NCBI GenBank assembly: GCA_021160185.1
Contig: JAGHDA010000144.1
Location: 1 to 15,322, forward strand
Direction of reading: 5' to 3'
Length of the DNA: 15,322 bases
Source: Verrucomicrobiota bacterium
GTDB taxonomy: Bacteria; Verrucomicrobiota; Verrucomicrobiia; Limisphaerales; CAZBKV01
The translations under genes were made by a program, and so were the position numbers. This document shows, one piece after another, positions 1-8,800 of the stretch. Within the stretch, counting starts at the first letter, position 1. Each line of letters begins with the position of its first letter. A model generated the notes under the pieces. The model was given only the letters and a program-made list of their open reading frames with translations, did no database searches and was not told the DNA's origin.

Positions 1-1449
1 CTGCTGGCCGAAGGCGAGTGGGAGGAAATGAGCGCGGACGCCGCCCCGCGCCGAAGCGGGCGGGCGGCCTGGGCGGCCGGAATCCTGTTCGCCGCCGCGG
101 CCGGCCTGCTGATCGGCGCGTTGCTCCGAAGGGAAAGCGCCGGGGCCGGAACCTTCTTCGGCGCGGGCGCGTGCCTGCTGGGAGGCTGCCTGGCCGCTCT
201 GGCCGCGTGGATCGCCAAGAGCGCTCGCGCGTCCAGCGCGCGCCGGCTTCGCCTTTCCAGCCTGGCGCTGCGCGGGCTCGTCCGCCGCCGGCGGCGCAGC
301 CTGGGGACGATCGCTCTGCTTAGTTGCGGCAGCTTCCTCATCGCCTCGATCGGCGTCTTTCGACTCGAAACCCCGGCCGCCGCCAAACGCCGGGACTCGG
401 GCGCGGGCGGGTTCGACTACATCGGCAAGGCCGCCCAGCCCATCCTGAACGATCTGGGCAAGCAAGCCGCATGGGAAACCTACGCCCTGGATCCCGCAAA
501 GCTTGAGGGAACCATCATCGTCTCCGGACGCGTCCGGGAAGGCGAGAGGGCGGACTGCCTGAACCTCAACCGCGTGCTCGATCCGGAAATCATAGGCGTC
601 GACCAGGCGCTCCTGGCCCGCCTCAAAGCCTTCCGGTTCGTTCGGACAGCCCGCGGCGTTCCCCGCTCCTTGGGCTGGGCCGCCCTCGATCCCGAGGCGT
701 TGGCTCAAGCGGGAGTGCGGCTCGGCTCCGACGAAGTTCCGGCCGCGGCCGATCTGGACTCGATCCTCTGGTCCCTGGGCAAAAAAGTGGGCGACTCCCT
801 CACGGTCCGGGACGCCCGCGGCAGGGCGGTCAAGCTCCGGCTCGTGGCGGCCACAGCCCATTCCATTCTGCAGGGGCAGGTCTTCATCAGCGAGAAAGCT
901 TTCCTGCGCCTTTTCCCGGACATCGCCGGGCGCCGCTGGTTCCTGATCGACGCGCCGGACGGCCGGGAGAAAGAAGTCGCCGAAGAGCTGACGCGCGGGT
1001 TGGAAGACTACGGGTTTGAGGTCGTTCCGACCCTGGAGCGCCTGGCCGCGCTCAACGCGGTGCAGAACACCTACCTGGGCACGTTCCAGGCGCTGGGCGC
1101 CTTGGGGCTCCTGCTGGGCAGCCTCGGCCTCGGCGTCGTGGTGGCGCGGAATGTGTTCGAGCGGCGCGGGGAGTTGGCCCTGCTCCAGGCGGTCGGTTTT
1201 TCACGGCCCCTCTTGAAGCGGTGGATTTGGCTGGAACACCTGGCGCTGCTGGCCCTCGGCATGGGCGTGGGAGTCCTTTCCGGCGCGATCGCCGTGGCGC
1301 CCACCGTGGCGGCCCTGGGCGTGCGCGTTCCTGCGGCCCAACTGGCGTTCACGCTGGGAGCGGTGTTCTTCTGCGGGATGGCGGCGGTCCTCCTTGCGGC
1401 GCAGCGCGCCCTGCGCGGCTCGCTCTGGGACATCCTGCGCAACCCCTGA
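1..1449 (+). CDS. ABC transporter permease, FtsX family (5' end outside window)
   Basis: Membrane permease subunit of a MacB/LolC-like ABC transporter, acting in the inner membrane with a separate ATPase. The frame is open from base 1, and the first ATG (base 28) lies just before a membrane helix in mid-protein style, so I treat the gene as truncated by the window edge; 482 residues are visible. Counting from base 1, hydrophobic segments lie near residues 22-42 and 50-72. A basic stretch (RRRRRS, 95-100) and a helix (101-120) follow. Then comes a soluble periplasmic domain to about residue 350, with a CLNLN motif and a KKVGD segment. The classic FtsX C-terminal set of three helices begins at NAVQNTYLGTF and includes ERRGELALLQAVGFSR, a hallmark of the family. 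The order matches the second half of a long two-FtsX-domain permease. The substrate cannot be told. The gene ends with TGA at 1447-1449. Confidence 0.88.
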   Translation: MLAEGEWEEMSADAAPRRSGRAAWAAGILFAAAAGLLIGALLRRESAGAGTFFGAGACLLGGCLAALAAWIAKSARASSARRLRLSSLALRGLVRRRRRSLGTIALLSCGSFLIASIGVFRLETPAAAKRRDSGAGGFDYIGKAAQPILNDLGKQAAWETYALDPAKLEGTIIVSGRVREGERADCLNLNRVLDPEIIGVDQALLARLKAFRFVRTARGVPRSLGWAALDPEALAQAGVRLGSDEVPAAADLDSILWSLGKKVGDSLTVRDARGRAVKLRLVAATAHSILQGQVFISEKAFLRLFPDIAGRRWFLIDAPDGREKEVAEELTRGLEDYGFEVVPTLERLAALNAVQNTYLGTFQALGALGLLLGSLGLGVVVARNVFERRGELALLQAVGFSRPLLKRWIWLEHLALLALGMGVGVLSGAIAVAPTVAALGVRVPAAQLAFTLGAVFFCGMAAVLLAAQRALRGSLWDILRNP

Positions 1450-1543
1450 ACCGGACTCCGCCTTCTTGGGCCGGCAGCCGCCGCGACGCCGCGGCCGCCG
1501 AGGCAACGGGGCGGATGAAACCCAGACGCAAAGCGGGAGCTGG

Positions 1544-1586
1544 GAGCCTTTCCAAGCGCAGAGCGCGACGGCGCTCTGCAAGGCTC
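1544..1586. repeat. Bipartite stem-loop, REP-like element candidate
   Basis: An inner perfect 9-bp stem (GCAGAGCGC at 1558-1566, GCGCTCTGC at 1571-1579) closes a four-base GACG loop. An outer 7-bp stem (GAGCCTT at 1544-1550, AAGGCTC at 1580-1586) extends it, with a 7-nt bulge on the left side only. It sits about 95 nt after the ABC permease stop and about 100 nt before tetR1. No T-run follows on either strand, so a standard intrinsic terminator is unlikely. A dispersed palindromic repeat or an RNA-processing hairpin fits better. Only one copy is seen in the window. Confidence 0.5.
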
Positions 1587-1635
1587 GGTCGGCAGCGGCG
1601 CGAGTTTCGACTTATCCCCAACCGGGATTAGCGCG

Positions 1636-1658
1636 CGGGGGCCGTCTTGACTCCCCCG
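1636..1658. promoter_or_regulatory. Inverted repeat over the tetR1 -35, candidate operator
   Basis: CGGGGG (1636-1641) and CCCCCG (1653-1658) form 6-bp arms around an 11-nt centre, 23 bp in all. The centre contains the candidate -35 TTGACT (1647-1652). The position fits autorepression by the adjacent TetR protein. G/C-only arms are easy to obtain by chance in this G+C-rich sequence, so support is modest. Confidence 0.3.
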
Positions 1659-1674
1659 AGGCGGCCTTTAGCAT
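1647..1674 (+). promoter_or_regulatory. Candidate sigma-70-type promoter of tetR1
   Basis: TTGACT (1647-1652, five of six to consensus), a 16-nt spacer, then TAGCAT (1669-1674, four of six). Initiation at the usual distance would fall near 1681, only about 4 nt before the ATG at 1685. There is no Shine-Dalgarno sequence there, so the transcript may be leaderless. The tetR2 promoter has the same design, which raises confidence. Confidence 0.4.
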
Positions 1675-1684
1675 ATTGCGCGGG

Positions 1685-2290
1685 ATGTCCGCGCCCAAAG
1701 GCAACGCTCGGAAGCAAATTCTGCAAGCTGCGCTCAAACAGTTCGCGGCCAACGGCTATGCCGGCGCTTCGGTGCGGAATATCGTTGCGGAAACGCCCTT
1801 CACACAACCCACGCTTTACTACTACTTCCGGAACAAGGCGGCTCTTTACAAGGCCTTGCTGGACCTCGCCCACGATGAATGCTATGAGCGCATGCAGGCA
1901 GCGGCCGCGCGCCACCGGGAGTTTCCGGCTCAATTGGTGGAAACCGTCGTCGCGCTGTTCAAGACAGTGCGGGAGAAGCGGGATTTAATGCGCTTGGCTT
2001 TCGCCTCAGCGTTCGCCGCGCCCAAAGAAATTCCCCCAGAAGCGCGGACCGTTACCCTTGTCAAAGGAAAGCGCAACCTCGCATTTGTCGAATCGCTCAT
2101 TCGGCAAGCGCAAGCGCGGCAAGCGCTGACCCCCGCCTTCAACAGCACGGAACTGGCTTACGCCCTCTACAGCGCGTTGACCTTCGAAGTCATGCGGTTT
2201 CTGCTGGAACCTCAAAAACCGCTGAACCGTCGGAGGGCCGAGCGACTGGTGGCCTTGTTTCTCCAAGGCGCGTTGCCGCGGAACCGCTGA
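1685..2290 (+). CDS. TetR/AcrR-family transcriptional regulator (TetR1)
   Basis: A 201-residue one-component repressor, the usual length for the family. The N-terminal DNA-binding domain spans about residues 8-55: QILQAALKQFAANGYAGASV, then the recognition-helix region FTQPTLYYYFRNK (39-51). The rest is the helical ligand-binding/dimer domain. It is clearly paralogous to TetR2 on the other side of the efflux operon. The two align without gaps through the HTH and share MRLAFASA-AAP in the ligand domain, so duplication and divergence is likely. I place the start at 1685 because homology to TetR proteins begins right there and a candidate promoter lies just upstream. The open frame reaches back into the ABC permease gene, but that part looks non-coding. 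No Shine-Dalgarno is visible. The gene converges on shc, with 75 nt between the stops. Its probable target is the efflux operon and/or itself; the ligand is unknown. Confidence 0.85.
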   Translation: MSAPKGNARKQILQAALKQFAANGYAGASVRNIVAETPFTQPTLYYYFRNKAALYKALLDLAHDECYERMQAAAARHREFPAQLVETVVALFKTVREKRDLMRLAFASAFAAPKEIPPEARTVTLVKGKRNLAFVESLIRQAQARQALTPAFNSTELAYALYSALTFEVMRFLLEPQKPLNRRRAERLVALFLQGALPRNR

Positions 2291-2306
2291 CATTCCTCCC
2301 GTCAAC

Positions 2307-2334
2307 GGCGGTTGTCGGCGTCATTGGAACCGCC
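2307..2334. terminator. Stem-loop between convergent tetR1 and shc, weak terminator candidate
   Basis: GGCGGTT (2307-2313) and AACCGCC (2328-2334) can form a 7-bp stem with a 14-nt loop, placed between the two convergent stop codons. A second small hairpin follows: arms GAGCC (2342-2346) and GGCTC (2363-2367) enclose the 11-bp palindrome at 2349-2359. Neither is followed by a T-run on either strand, so termination may be Rho-dependent or may happen elsewhere. The location is the main reason for listing it. Confidence 0.25.
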
Positions 2335-2365
2335 ATTGCGCGAGCCTTGAGGAATCCTCGCCGGC

Positions 2366-4405
2366 TCATGCCGCCGCCGCCCGACGGAGTCGCCCGCGAG
2401 CGCGGGCCAGGGCTTGGAGCGGGAAATAGTGCCGGTACATTGTGTAATTGAGCATAAACCCGCGCGCCAACTCGCGTCCCTGGGCCAGCGCGGCCGTGTT
2501 CTTCTTGTGGCGGATGCGTTCGCCAATGCCGTACCCCGGGAAGCCGGTCCCCGTATAGTGCTCTTGGTCCCAGGTTCCGTCGGGGCGTTGGCGGGTCAAC
2601 AACCACTCCACGCCGCGGCGGATAGCGTCGTCGAATTGCGGGTCGTCGATCGCCAGCAACGCCATCAACGCCCAGGCCGTCTGAGAGGGCGTGCTCGGCC
2701 CTTTGCCCCGCAGCGCATCGTCCATGTAGGAGCCGCACGACTCACCCCAGCCGCCGTCGCGGTTTTGGCGGCTGACCAGCCAACGACCGGCTTTCAGGAT
2801 GCGCGGATCCTTCATGTCAAATCCGACCGCCCGCAAGCCGGGCAGGACCATAGCGATGCCGTAGATGTAGTTAACGCCCCAGCGGCCGAACCAGCTCCCC
2901 TCGTCTTCCTGTTCGCTCATAATGTAAGCCACAGCCCGCCGCACGGTCGGGTCGCTGAGGGAACAGCCCATGCAACCAAGAGCTTCCAGTTTATGGCCGG
3001 TCAAGTCCGCGCTGGGGGGATCGAGAATCTCGCCAAAGTCGCTAAACGGAATCTGGACGAGGATCTGGTGTGTGTTGTCCTTGTCGAACGCGCCCCAGCC
3101 CCCGTTTGCCGACTGCATGGCGCGCGTCCAAACCTCGGCGCGCTGCAGCGCCCGTTCCATCCGAGGGCGCAGGTCCGGCGGCGCTGTGTCCAACAGCCGG
3201 TTCAGCACGATCATGGCAACGGCCGTGTCGTCAACATCTGGATACAGGCGATTGGCCCGTTCAAACGCCCACCCGCCGCACTCGACACCCTTGACCCGCA
3301 CGGCCCAGTCGCCTTTGACCAAAATCTGTTTTTCCAACAACCACTCCACTGCGCGGCGCATCCCGGGAAAGGTGTCGAAGGTTTCCCCGCTGTCCAAAAG
3401 GGCAACCAGCGCTAAGACGGTGTCCCACACAGGCGACTCACTGGCCAGGATGTAAATCGCGTCGTCCCGCCGGTACGACCAGTGATGGTTCCATGCGTCC
3501 AAGCCGGCGCGCATGACAGGATGGTCTAGCGGATAACCTTCCACATGGAGCGCCATCAAGCTGTAAACTGTCGGGGGTTGAATGCCTCCCCAGGCGCCAT
3601 CCGGATCCTGGTGTCGCAAGATCCACTCCACGCACAGCTTGATAGCGCTCTCGCGTCCGGGCTGCCAAGGGCTTCGCTGGTAGAGATGCAATAGCTTTTC
3701 GTTGACCTGGAAGAAGAAAGGCCAAAACCCGCGGATCCGCTTGAAAATCCGGTAATCGCAATAGTCGCGGCCTTCCGGGAACAGCTCGTCCAGCCGCCGG
3801 TCCGGGGGCAACGGCCGGACGGGACGGCGGGCGGAAAGGATGGCCAGCGGGATCATAGTGGCGCGGGCCCAACTGGCAAACCAGTAGATGTTGAACGGCG
3901 CCCACGTCGGCACATAAATCAGCTCCGGTGGAACCGCGGGAGTGGCAGCCCACGGCCATTCGCCGATCAAGGCCAGCCAAAAGCGAGTGAAGTTGCGGGT
4001 CATCTTCAACCCGCCGTGATCCAAGATCCACTTGCGGGCCTTGCGCAGCGGTTCGTCCTCGGCCTTGAATCCGGCGGTTCTCAGTGCCGCGTAGCATTCC
4101 ACGGTGGTGTTGATGTCCCCCATCGGCGCGTCGTGGTAAACCTCCCACGACCCGTCGGGACGCTGCTCGCGCAGGATCGCGCGAGTGATGCCCTCAGATT
4201 TGGGATCATCCGTCACGCCCAGAAAGTGCATCGCCAGAATCCATTCCGCCTCCATGCAGGAGTTGGTTTCCAAGGGGCTCACCCAGAAACCCTCCGGATT
4301 CTGGCGGTCCGCCAACCACTTCACCGCCCGGGCGATCGCTTCGTCCAATGCGGATGGAAGCTCCCCGCTTCTTCCAGCTACGCGTTGCTCAGCCGCTGAC
4401 TTCAT
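2366..4405 (-). CDS. shc: Squalene-hopene cyclase
   Basis: Cyclises squalene to hopene/hopanol, making the pentacyclic hopanoid skeleton at the inner membrane. It has 679 residues, normal for the family. The acid motif DVDD (390-393, inside YPDVDDTA) supplies the catalytic proton donor. At least seven QW repeats are visible: QNPEGFW (35-41), QRPDGSW (81-87), QDPDGAW (266-272), QSANGGW (431-437), QEDEGSW (499-505), QNRDGGW (547-553) and QRPDGTW (606-612). SPVWDT, GGWAFE, FDKDN and the C-terminal YRHYFPL block are also present. The extra stretch after TGTGFPGYG resembles proteobacterial-type cyclases more than the Alicyclobacillus enzyme. The start at 4405 is chosen because GGAGG (4414-4410) lies 4 nt upstream. 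An upstream ATG at 4462 would overlap the preceding gene and lacks this signal. It is the last gene of the efflux operon, 16 nt after the outer-membrane-factor stop. No squalene-synthesis genes (hpnCDE) are in the window. Confidence 0.96.
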   Translation of the reverse strand: MKSAAEQRVAGRSGELPSALDEAIARAVKWLADRQNPEGFWVSPLETNSCMEAEWILAMHFLGVTDDPKSEGITRAILREQRPDGSWEVYHDAPMGDINTTVECYAALRTAGFKAEDEPLRKARKWILDHGGLKMTRNFTRFWLALIGEWPWAATPAVPPELIYVPTWAPFNIYWFASWARATMIPLAILSARRPVRPLPPDRRLDELFPEGRDYCDYRIFKRIRGFWPFFFQVNEKLLHLYQRSPWQPGRESAIKLCVEWILRHQDPDGAWGGIQPPTVYSLMALHVEGYPLDHPVMRAGLDAWNHHWSYRRDDAIYILASESPVWDTVLALVALLDSGETFDTFPGMRRAVEWLLEKQILVKGDWAVRVKGVECGGWAFERANRLYPDVDDTAVAMIVLNRLLDTAPPDLRPRMERALQRAEVWTRAMQSANGGWGAFDKDNTHQILVQIPFSDFGEILDPPSADLTGHKLEALGCMGCSLSDPTVRRAVAYIMSEQEDEGSWFGRWGVNYIYGIAMVLPGLRAVGFDMKDPRILKAGRWLVSRQNRDGGWGESCGSYMDDALRGKGPSTPSQTAWALMALLAIDDPQFDDAIRRGVEWLLTRQRPDGTWDQEHYTGTGFPGYGIGERIRHKKNTAALAQGRELARGFMLNYTMYRHYFPLQALARARGRLRRAAAA

Positions 4406-4414
4406 ATTGCCTCC
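4406..4414 (-). promoter_or_regulatory. Ribosome-binding site deciding the shc start
   Basis: Read on the minus strand, TTTGGAGG is followed by CAAT and then the ATG at 4405. It is among the strongest Shine-Dalgarno sequences in the window. It places the start 19 codons inside the longest open frame and within the 16-nt gap after the outer-membrane-factor gene. Confidence 0.8.
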
Positions 4415-4421
4415 AAAGGAT

Positions 4422-5879
4422 CTATTTCCTGCCGACCAGCTCGATACGATCCGATTCGCCAAGGTTCTCCTCGGCGCCTCCGCCGCCCAACGCGGCGTAG
4501 AGCTGGATCCGGCTGGCGGCTTTGGCCAGGCGAAGTGAAATCAACCCCTGCTGCGCGGCGAAGAGCGAGCGCTGCGCGTCGAGCACGGCGAGGTAACTGT
4601 CGACGCCCTTTTCAAATCGCGCCTTGGCCAGCCGATGCGCTTCAGCCAACGCCTTCACCATGGCCTGTTGCGCCGACAGCTGCTTGTCCGTCGCGCCGCA
4701 TGCGGCCAAGGCGTCGGCAACTTCGCGGAAAGCGGTTTGGATTGCTTTCTCGTATTGGGTCAGGACGATCTGACGTTGCACCTTGGACGCCTTGAGCGCG
4801 GACCAGGTGCGGGCGTCGAAAATCGGCATCACGATCTGCGGCGTGTAACTCCAGGTCTTCGTGCCGGATTCAAACAGGCCGGACAACTCGTCGCTGGCCG
4901 TGCCCAGCATGGTGGTGAGCGAAATGCGCGGGAAGAACGCCGCGCGCGCCGCGCCGATGTCGGCGTTGGCGGCCTTGAGCATGGCCTCGGCTTGCAGCAC
5001 GTCGGGCCGGCGCAGAAGCACGTCGGAGGGCAGGCCGGCGGCGACTTCTCCGGGCAGGCGCACGCGGTCAAGGCCGTCGGGCAACAGCTCGGGCGGCACA
5101 GGCCCGCCGGCCAGCAGATTGAGCGCGTTTTCGTCCTGGGCGACGCGCTGGGTGTACGCGGCAACCTCGCCTCGGGCGGATTCCAAAGGCGTTTGGGCCT
5201 GGCGCAGATCCAGTTCGGTGGCGAGGCCGACTTCGTATTGTCGTTTGACCAGATCGTAGACGGCTTGCTGGGTCTGAAGGGTGCTTTTTGCCAGAGCCAG
5301 GCCCTCTCGGTCCGCGGCTAGGGCCAGGTAAGCCTGGGCGGTCGAGGACACCAGGAGGATTTGCGCGCTTCGGCGGCCGTATTGGCTGGCCAGGTATTCC
5401 TGGAGCGCCCGGTCCTTGAGACTGCGGATGCGGCCGAAAAAGTCGATCTCCCACGCCAGCACGCCGAGGTCGACGCTGTAATGCTCGGTGGTGCGAGGTT
5501 GGCCGGGCGGAGTGAGGTCGGCCGAGGCCCGCGATTTGCCGCCGGCGCCTTGAACGTAAAGGGCGGGGAAGAGTTCGTCGCGCTGGATGCCGTAGAGGGC
5601 GCGGGCGCGCTCCACGTTCAGGGCGGCCAGGCGTAGGTCGCGGTTGTTAGTGAGCGCCAGGCCGATGACCCGCTGGAGCTTCGGATCGGTGAAGAATTCC
5701 TGCCAGTTCAGGTCGGGAGCAAGCGGAGCATTGGCGGACGCCCCCGCTTGCCGGCAGGCGGGTCCCGCGGGCCATTCGGCCGGGATGGGCGCGGGCGGCC
5801 GGGAGTATTTGGGGGCCATGGTGCAGCCGGCGACAAAAACGGCGACGCCAACGAATGGGAGAAGAGCTTTTGTCTTCAT
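4422..5879 (-). CDS. RND efflux outer-membrane factor lipoprotein (NodT/OprM type)
   Basis: TolC-like trimeric channel carrying pump substrates across the outer membrane. It has 485 residues. A lipoprotein signal peptide occupies residues 1-18 (MKTKALLPF...VAG) with lipobox VAGC and acylated Cys19, followed by the typical YSRPP-P-P-W linker. Two outer-membrane efflux (OEP) repeats follow: the first opens with NWQEFFTDPKLQRVIGLAL (58-76), the second begins around LLRRPDVLQAEAMLKAANAD, the usual hinge of the family. Long helical heptad regions occupy both halves. The start at 5879 leaves one nucleotide after the RND pump stop (5881). An ATG at 5888, overlapping the pump stop, is possible. Neither has a strong ribosome-binding site, so translational coupling is likely. 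Residues 40-46 (PACRQAG) are encoded by a 20-bp palindrome that looks inserted. It is the third gene of a pump operon, directly followed by shc. Confidence 0.94.
   Translation of the reverse strand: MKTKALLPFVGVAVFVAGCTMAPKYSRPPAPIPAEWPAGPACRQAGASANAPLAPDLNWQEFFTDPKLQRVIGLALTNNRDLRLAALNVERARALYGIQRDELFPALYVQGAGGKSRASADLTPPGQPRTTEHYSVDLGVLAWEIDFFGRIRSLKDRALQEYLASQYGRRSAQILLVSSTAQAYLALAADREGLALAKSTLQTQQAVYDLVKRQYEVGLATELDLRQAQTPLESARGEVAAYTQRVAQDENALNLLAGGPVPPELLPDGLDRVRLPGEVAAGLPSDVLLRRPDVLQAEAMLKAANADIGAARAAFFPRISLTTMLGTASDELSGLFESGTKTWSYTPQIVMPIFDARTWSALKASKVQRQIVLTQYEKAIQTAFREVADALAACGATDKQLSAQQAMVKALAEAHRLAKARFEKGVDSYLAVLDAQRSLFAAQQGLISLRLAKAASRIQLYAALGGGGAEENLGESDRIELVGRK
5743..5762. repeat. 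20-bp near-perfect palindrome inserted in frame in the outer-membrane-factor gene
   Basis: CCCGCTTGCCGGCAGGCGGG is self-complementary apart from one T-G pair at 5748/5757, centred between 5752 and 5753. On the coding (minus) strand it reads PACRQAG, residues 40-46, in the unstructured linker between the lipid-anchored Cys and the first channel helix. This is a tolerant site, as expected for a mobile palindromic element that stays in frame. Confidence 0.55.
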
Positions 5880-5880
5880 G

Positions 5881-8800
5881 TTACGCATTCTCTGAGGAAC
5901 TGCTCGAAGCGCTGTCGGCCGCATGTTGCCTCCTGCGTCGGCCAAACGTCTTCTCGATCAACACATAAAACAACGGAGCGAACAAGACCACAAGCGCCGT
6001 GCCGGTGATCATGCCGCCCAGCACGGAGGTGCCGATGGCGTTCATCGCGCCCGCGCCCGCGCCAGTGGACAGGGCCAGCGGCAGCACGCCGAAACCGAAA
6101 GCCAGCGACGTCATCACGATGGGCCGGAAACGCAGGCGCGTGCCTTCGAGCGCGGCCTCGATCAGTCCCATGCCCTGCTCAACGCGCGCCTTGGCAAACT
6201 GGACGATCAGGATCGCATTCTTGACGGTCAGGCCCAAGGTGGTCAACAGCCCGATCTGGAAATAGACGTCGCTGGGCAAGCCGCGCAGCGTCGAGGCAAT
6301 CACGCTGCCGACGGCCCCAAGAGGCAGCACCAGCAGGATGGCGACGGGAATGGGCCAGCTTTCATAAAGCGCAGCCAGAGAGAGAAAAATGACCAAGAGC
6401 GAGAAGGCATAAAGCGGCGCCTTCTGGACGCTGGCCATGCGTTCCTGGTAGGAAAGCCCGGTCCACTCATACCCAATCCCTTTCGGCAGTCTTGTTACCA
6501 ACTCTTCCATGGCTTGCATGGCGTCGCCGGAGCTGTATCCCGGCGCCGGTTCACCCCAGATATTCATCGAGGGGAAACCGTTGTAGCGCTCCAACCGGGG
6601 AGAGCCGTAACTCCAGCGCCCGGAGGCATACGAATCAAAGGGCACCATCTTCCCTGCGAGATTGCGGACGTAAAGTTTCTTGAGGTCTGGAGGAAGCATT
6701 CGATAGGGGGCGTCCAGTTGAACCCACACGTGCTTAACGCGCCCGCCCTCAATAAAGTCGTTCACATAGGCGCCGCCGAAGGCCGCCGAGATCGTATTGT
6801 GAATGGAGGAAATCGGCAGGCCCAGGGCGCCCGCCTTTTCCCAATCCACGTCAACGCGGTATTCCGGCACATCCTCCAGGCCGTTTGGCCTGACCCTTAC
6901 CAACCTCGGGTCCTGCGCCGCCATGGCTAGAAGCTGGTTGCGTGCGGCCGTCAGCGCCCGGTGCCCGACGCCGCCGCGGTCTACCAACTCGAAATCAAAG
7001 CCTGTGGCATTGCCCAGTTCGATAATGGCTGGCGGGGGGAAGACAAAGACTGTCGCGTTCCGAATCCTTGAAAGCGCCCTCATGGCCCGAGCCGCAACTG
7101 CCTGGGCCCTCAGGTCCGGCCGGTCGCGCAGGTCCCAATCCTTCAGCTTGATAAAGACCATGCCGTTGTTTTGACTTCTTCCTGAAAAGCTGAATCCAGC
7201 GACAGTGGCACAAGATTCCACCGCTTCCTTTTCATGTTCCAGGAAATAACGCTGCACTTCGTCGGCCATGGCCTGGGTCTGCTCCAGGGTGGCGCCCGTG
7301 GGCATAATGATCTGGGCCAGCAGAATTCCCTGGTCCTCGTCAGGGAGATAGCCCGTCGGCATCCGCATGAAAAGGAATCCCAATCCGGCTACAATCACGA
7401 TGTACACGAATATGTAACGCAGTTTCCGGGCCAGGGCGCGCCCGACCAGTCGGACAACGGCGGTCCGCACGCCAAAAAAGATCCGGTTGAACCACATGAA
7501 AAACGGGCGCAAGAACCAGACGGCGCTTTCCGCCGACTCATGGCCTTTGGGCACGGGCTTGAGCATGGTGGCGCACAGCACCGGCGTCAGGATCAAGGCC
7601 ACCGCCACCGAGAGCAGCATAGCCGCGGCGATCGTAACCGAGAATTGCCGGTAGATGAGGCCGGTCGAGCCGCCGAAAAACGCCATCGGCCCAAACACCG
7701 CCGCCAGCACCACGCCGATGCCGATCAGCGCCGGGGTGATCTGGTCCATGGACTTGGCGGCGGCCTCGCGCGGCGAAAGCCCTTCCTCGCTCATGATGCG
7801 CTCGACGTTCTCCACCACCACGATGGCGTCGTCAACCAGGAGGCCGATCGCCAGCACCATGGCAAACATGGTCAGCATGTTAATGGAGAACCCGAACGCG
7901 CCCAGCACAGCAAAAGTGCCCAGAATCACGACCGGCACGGCGATGGTGGGGATCAGGGTGGCGCGCATGGTCCCCATAAACAGCCACATGACCAAAAAGA
8001 CCAACAGAATCGCCTCGAAGAGGGCCTTGACCACCTCGTTGATGGCTACCCTTACAAAAGGCGTGGTGTCATACGGATAGACGACCTTCAGACCGTGCGG
8101 GAAATAGCGGCTCATCTCTTTCATTTTCGCCTTGATGCGATTGGCCGTATCCAAGGCGTTGGCGCCGGGCGACTTCCGGACCAGTAGCATGCCCGACGGT
8201 TTTCCGTTGTATGTGTCCTCCATGTCATAGTAGTCAGTCCCCAGTTCCACCCTTCCTACGTCCTTGATGCGCACGATGGAGCCGTCGGGATTAGTGCGCA
8301 CGGGAATGGCGGCGAATTCGTCGGGGGTCTTGAGAAGATTCTGGACAATGATGGAGGCGTTCAGACGCTGACCTTTCACCGCAGGCGCGCCGCCGAACTG
8401 ACCGGCGGACACCTCCACGTTATAGACCCGAAGCGCCCCGATGATGTCCGCCACGGTCAGATGATAGCTGGTCAACTTGTCGGGATCAAGCCAGATGCGC
8501 ATGGCATGTTCGAAGCCGAGCACTTGCGTTTCGCCAACCCCGGGCACGCGGGCAAGGACCTTGTCCACGGTGGAAGCCAGATAGTCCCGAATATCAATGC
8601 CGCTCATGCTGTTGTCTTCGGATATCAGGCCTACAGCGAGCAGATAGTTTTTCGTGGCCTTACGGACGTCGACGCCCGTTCGTTGAACCACCTCCGGCAG
8701 GTGCGCCATGGCGAGCTGAAGCTTGTTCTGCACCTTCGTCCAGGCGATGTCCGGGTCGGTCCCCGGGGCAAAAGTGAGTTCTATCATGCAAGTGCCGGCC

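Noticed and set aside
1394..1684. N-terminal extension of TetR1 back into the ABC permease gene
   Set aside because: The extra 97 residues show no family similarity, overlap the permease, and would place the candidate promoter inside the coding region.
2414..3415. 333-codon plus-strand frame opposite shc
   Set aside because: Shadow of the cyclase; no motifs and no ribosome-binding site of note.
4406..4462. Longer shc start at 4462
   Set aside because: It overlaps the channel gene and lacks a ribosome-binding site, whereas 4405 has GGAGG at 4-nt spacing.
7234..8187. 317-codon plus-strand frame opposite the RND pump
   Set aside because: Highly biased in H, Q, R and D with no hydrophobic core; it lies within the unmistakable pump gene.
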